Part shown: positions 31,708 through 33,241 of the stretch, in pieces | Position numbering within the stretch: the first letter of the stretch is position 1 | Layout: each line of letters begins with the position of its first letter | Assembly: GCA_029001845.1 (NCBI GenBank) | Contig: JAREWP010000073.1 | Span: 1 to 33,241 of the forward strand | Source: Candidatus Magnetocorallium paracelense | GTDB lineage: Bacteria > Nitrospirota > Thermodesulfovibrionia > Thermodesulfovibrionales > Magnetobacteriaceae | Reading direction: 5' to 3' | Length of the DNA stretch: 33,241 nucleotides | Notes under the pieces: generated by a model | Database searches by the model: none | What the model was told of the DNA's origin: nothing | Seen by the model: the letters and a program-made list of their open reading frames with translations, nothing else | Made by a program: the position numbers and the translations under genes

Positions 31708-32637
31708 TTACTTCTTTTTTCTACCGATTACATCTATGATTTTTTTTGCAAGTATATCCGGTTGAAATTTGGCGATAAAACCATCGGCCCCTACCTGCTC
31801 CGCCTTGATTTGATTTGTGGGGTTACTCATCGAACTGTGCAGTAGTACAAAGGTGTCCCTTACATCGGGAGTCGATTTGATCTCTCTTGTAAAAGTAAAA
31901 CCGTCCATGCCCGGCATCTCTATGTCGCAGATGATCATGCAGTATCTGTTTTTGGCGTCAGCATCGTTTTTCAGTACTTCTATCGCTTCCGTCGCCGATT
32001 CGAAACTTTCATATGTCAGGTTAAGTTGGTCTAATACGGATTGTATAGCTATTCGCGCCGGCTTCGAGTCATCGACGAGTAAAACATGGCGACTGCACGC
32101 CTCTGAAGAGATTACCCGGTTGAGTACTTCTTCCGATACATCGGCATCGAGGCCAAGTATTTCGATGAGCATTTTTTCTATATCAAGTATCTGGATCATC
32201 TCGTTTTCATCTGTATAGGCGATTGCCGTTAAATATCCGCTGTCGGAAAGTATATTGTTAGGGCTCTTTATATCGCTCCAGCTCCTTGTGATCAGTTTGT
32301 CGGGGTTGGTTATTAACAGTCCCTGGATATTCGTATTGTATTCGCATACAATTATATAACTGAGGTTGTTTTTATAGTCCTGTGCAGGCATTCCGAGAAA
32401 CTCGGACATGTCTATTGTAATGACAGCTTTGCCTCGAAAGTCGATCGTACCCTTTACGGTATGGTGGGCATTCGGTATTTTTGTGATGACATCGGGACAC
32501 TCTATCACTTCTATTATCTTAAATACATTGATACCATACATCTGACTGTCGGTAAGCGAAAACACAAGCATCTCCATCTGATTGCTGAATGCGAGTTGTG
32601 ATCTTTGTCCTGCCTCGATTAATGTACTGTCTTTCAT
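31708..32637 (-). CDS. cheV: CheV: CheW domain fused to a receiver
   Basis: CheV couples receptors to CheA through its CheW-like domain and is tuned by phosphorylation of its receiver. Residues 15-155 of the 309-residue protein form the CheW part (QMEMLVFSLTDSQMYGINV, GTIDFRGKAVITIDMSEFLG); residues about 180-305 form the receiver (LLVDDSKPAR, IICDIEMPGMDGF with the phosphoacceptor aspartate, LLHSSM, FIAKFQP with lysine). The start is placed at ATG 32637 because a strong GGAGGAGG lies eight bases upstream; reading from 32733 would add 32 residues without a ribosome site. It is the first gene of the minus-strand chemotaxis run. Confidence 0.92.
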   Translation of the reverse strand: MKDSTLIEAGQRSQLAFSNQMEMLVFSLTDSQMYGINVFKIIEVIECPDVITKIPNAHHTVKGTIDFRGKAVITIDMSEFLGMPAQDYKNNLSYIIVCEYNTNIQGLLITNPDKLITRSWSDIKSPNNILSDSGYLTAIAYTDENEMIQILDIEKMLIEILGLDADVSEEVLNRVISSEACSRHVLLVDDSKPARIAIQSVLDQLNLTYESFESATEAIEVLKNDADAKNRYCMIICDIEMPGMDGFTFTREIKSTPDVRDTFVLLHSSMSNPTNQIKAEQVGADGFIAKFQPDILAKKIIDVIGRKKK

Positions 32638-32771
32638 TTTGTCAGCCTCCTCCATCATTTTTTTATAAAGAACAGTTTCCCTATCCTCAGACAAAAGCGG
32701 GGTGAGGATAGGATTTATAAGTGTGATATACATTCATAACAGTCTGAAAAAGTTAAAACTCACAGCGCCCT

Positions 32772-32800
32772 TTGACAGATTATGTTACATAAAGAATAAT
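32772..32800 (+). promoter_or_regulatory. Candidate plus-strand promoter
   Basis: TTGACA (32772-32777) and AATAAT (32795-32800) are 17 bases apart. It would fire rightward toward the transposase-like gene 240 bases away. It directly overlaps the opposite-strand promoter, so the two would compete. Confidence 0.4.
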
Positions 32801-32805
32801 GAACT

Positions 32806-32834
32806 ATTATAACGATTTAAAATGGTTTTAACAA
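32806..32834 (-). promoter_or_regulatory. Candidate promoter of the cheV operon
   Basis: On the minus strand TTGTTA (32829-32834) and a perfect TATAAT (32806-32811) are separated by 17 bases. Transcription would begin near 32799 and give a leader of about 160 bases before cheV. The spacing and perfect -10 make this the best promoter candidate in the window. Confidence 0.6.
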
Positions 32835-33043
32835 CACATTAATTATTTACCAAAAAAAAACATAAAAGCTGAAATTAGGGCTATTTTTGTGATAGAATGG
32901 TACATACTCAGACTGACAGGTTTCGCCGTATCGCATGTCGACTTTGCGTAAGTTCTGTTTTTTTGTTTCAGCTTTTTACTCTTCAACTATTAACCTGGCG
33001 AATAAACATATCGAAAAGAAGTAAAGAAATGTTATAATATTTG

Positions 33044-33241
33044 ATGGAAAAAACAGATGCCCGCAAGCATACACAAGAAGTCCAACAGGAATTAAGAAAG
33101 CAGGCAGTACGCCTGAGAAAACAGAAGAGAAAATACAGGGAGATATCAGAAATAACAGGAGTCCATATAGACACCGTATGCAGATGGTGTAAATCATATG
33201 AGAGAGGAGGATCAAAAGCATTACAGCAAAAGAGGCGAGGC
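33044..33241 (+). CDS. IS630-family transposase, N-terminal part (cut by window end)
   Basis: From ATG 33044 an open frame runs off the window (66 codons). It is basic and holds a helix-turn-helix, KYREISEITGVHIDTVCRW then CKSYERGGSKAL, with the V-x-R-W...Y...G-x-x-x-L pattern of IS630/Tc1-type transposase N-termini. The catalytic DDE part would lie beyond the edge, so intactness is unknown. No ribosome site is obvious. The left end of the element should lie between the cheV promoter and this start; I could not define its inverted repeat. Confidence 0.75.
   Translation, partial: MEKTDARKHTQEVQQELRKQAVRLRKQKRKYREISEITGVHIDTVCRWCKSYERGGSKALQQKRRG

Noticed and set aside
32638-32733. N-terminal extension of CheV from ATG 32733
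   Set aside because: A strong GGAGGAGG lies eight bases before ATG 32637, and the extra 32 residues do not belong to the CheW domain.
32976-33221. 81-codon minus-strand open frame at the right edge
   Set aside because: It is antisense to the helix-turn-helix frame of the IS630-type transposase and shows only low-complexity hydrophobic sequence.

Overview
This window looks like chromosome from an anaerobic, AT-leaning, diderm (Gram-negative) bacterium, most like Desulfobacterota/Deltaproteobacteria. The grounds are two TonB-dependent receptors, an ExbB/ExbD/TonB set with DUF3450 and a TtpC-like protein, an alginate-export-type porin, a FecR/CHASE2-cyclase pair, an A-type flavodiiron protein, and a CheA of the kind seen in Geobacter-like organisms. 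The lineage is inferred from gene families only. No rRNA, tRNA, CRISPR array or prophage was seen.
Layout. (1) 1-1690: a 49-base hairpin, then the remains of a TCAD9-like phosphotransferase and of a RelA/SpoT-type synthetase, probably a decaying conflict or signalling locus. (2) 1700-5794, minus strand: an MBL-fold hydrolase, then flavodiiron protein followed by a receiver/HD-GYP-like/TPR protein whose HD dyad is lost. (3) 6103-10585, plus strand: porin, FecR-domain protein with one CXXCH motif, CHASE2-adenylate cyclase. (4) 10658-11635: nucleotidyltransferase-fold protein. (5) 11632-17383, minus strand: DUF3450, TtpC-like ExbB, ExbB, ExbD, TonB, TPR, in the order of the Vibrio TonB2 cluster but broken by repeats. 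(6) 17810-25572: a metal-uptake island with two tiny look-alike exported proteins, a DUF2318 lipoprotein, a small exported protein made of 27-residue repeats, an OprC/NosA-like receptor with both copper-ligand motifs, a secreted four-cysteine protein and a second TonB-dependent receptor. (7) 25741-32637, minus strand: CheV, two CheZ-like coiled-coil proteins, CheY and CheA. (8) 33044 to the edge: the start of an IS630-type transposase.
How the parts may work together. The TonB2-type complex in region 5 would energise the receptors in region 6. The first receptor, the DUF2318 lipoprotein and the small Cys/His proteins point to copper (or copper and iron) acquisition. This is inference from motifs and position.
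Repeats are the second theme. Five B elements (about 140-165 bp, ends with A-tract and T-tract), three A elements (each 124 bp) and two C elements sit exactly between gene blocks: B1-tonB/exbD-B2, B3-receptor 2-B4, B4-cheA/cheY-B5, A1-small protein-A2, A2-copper block-A3. They look like mobile or recombining modules that cut former operons into cassettes.
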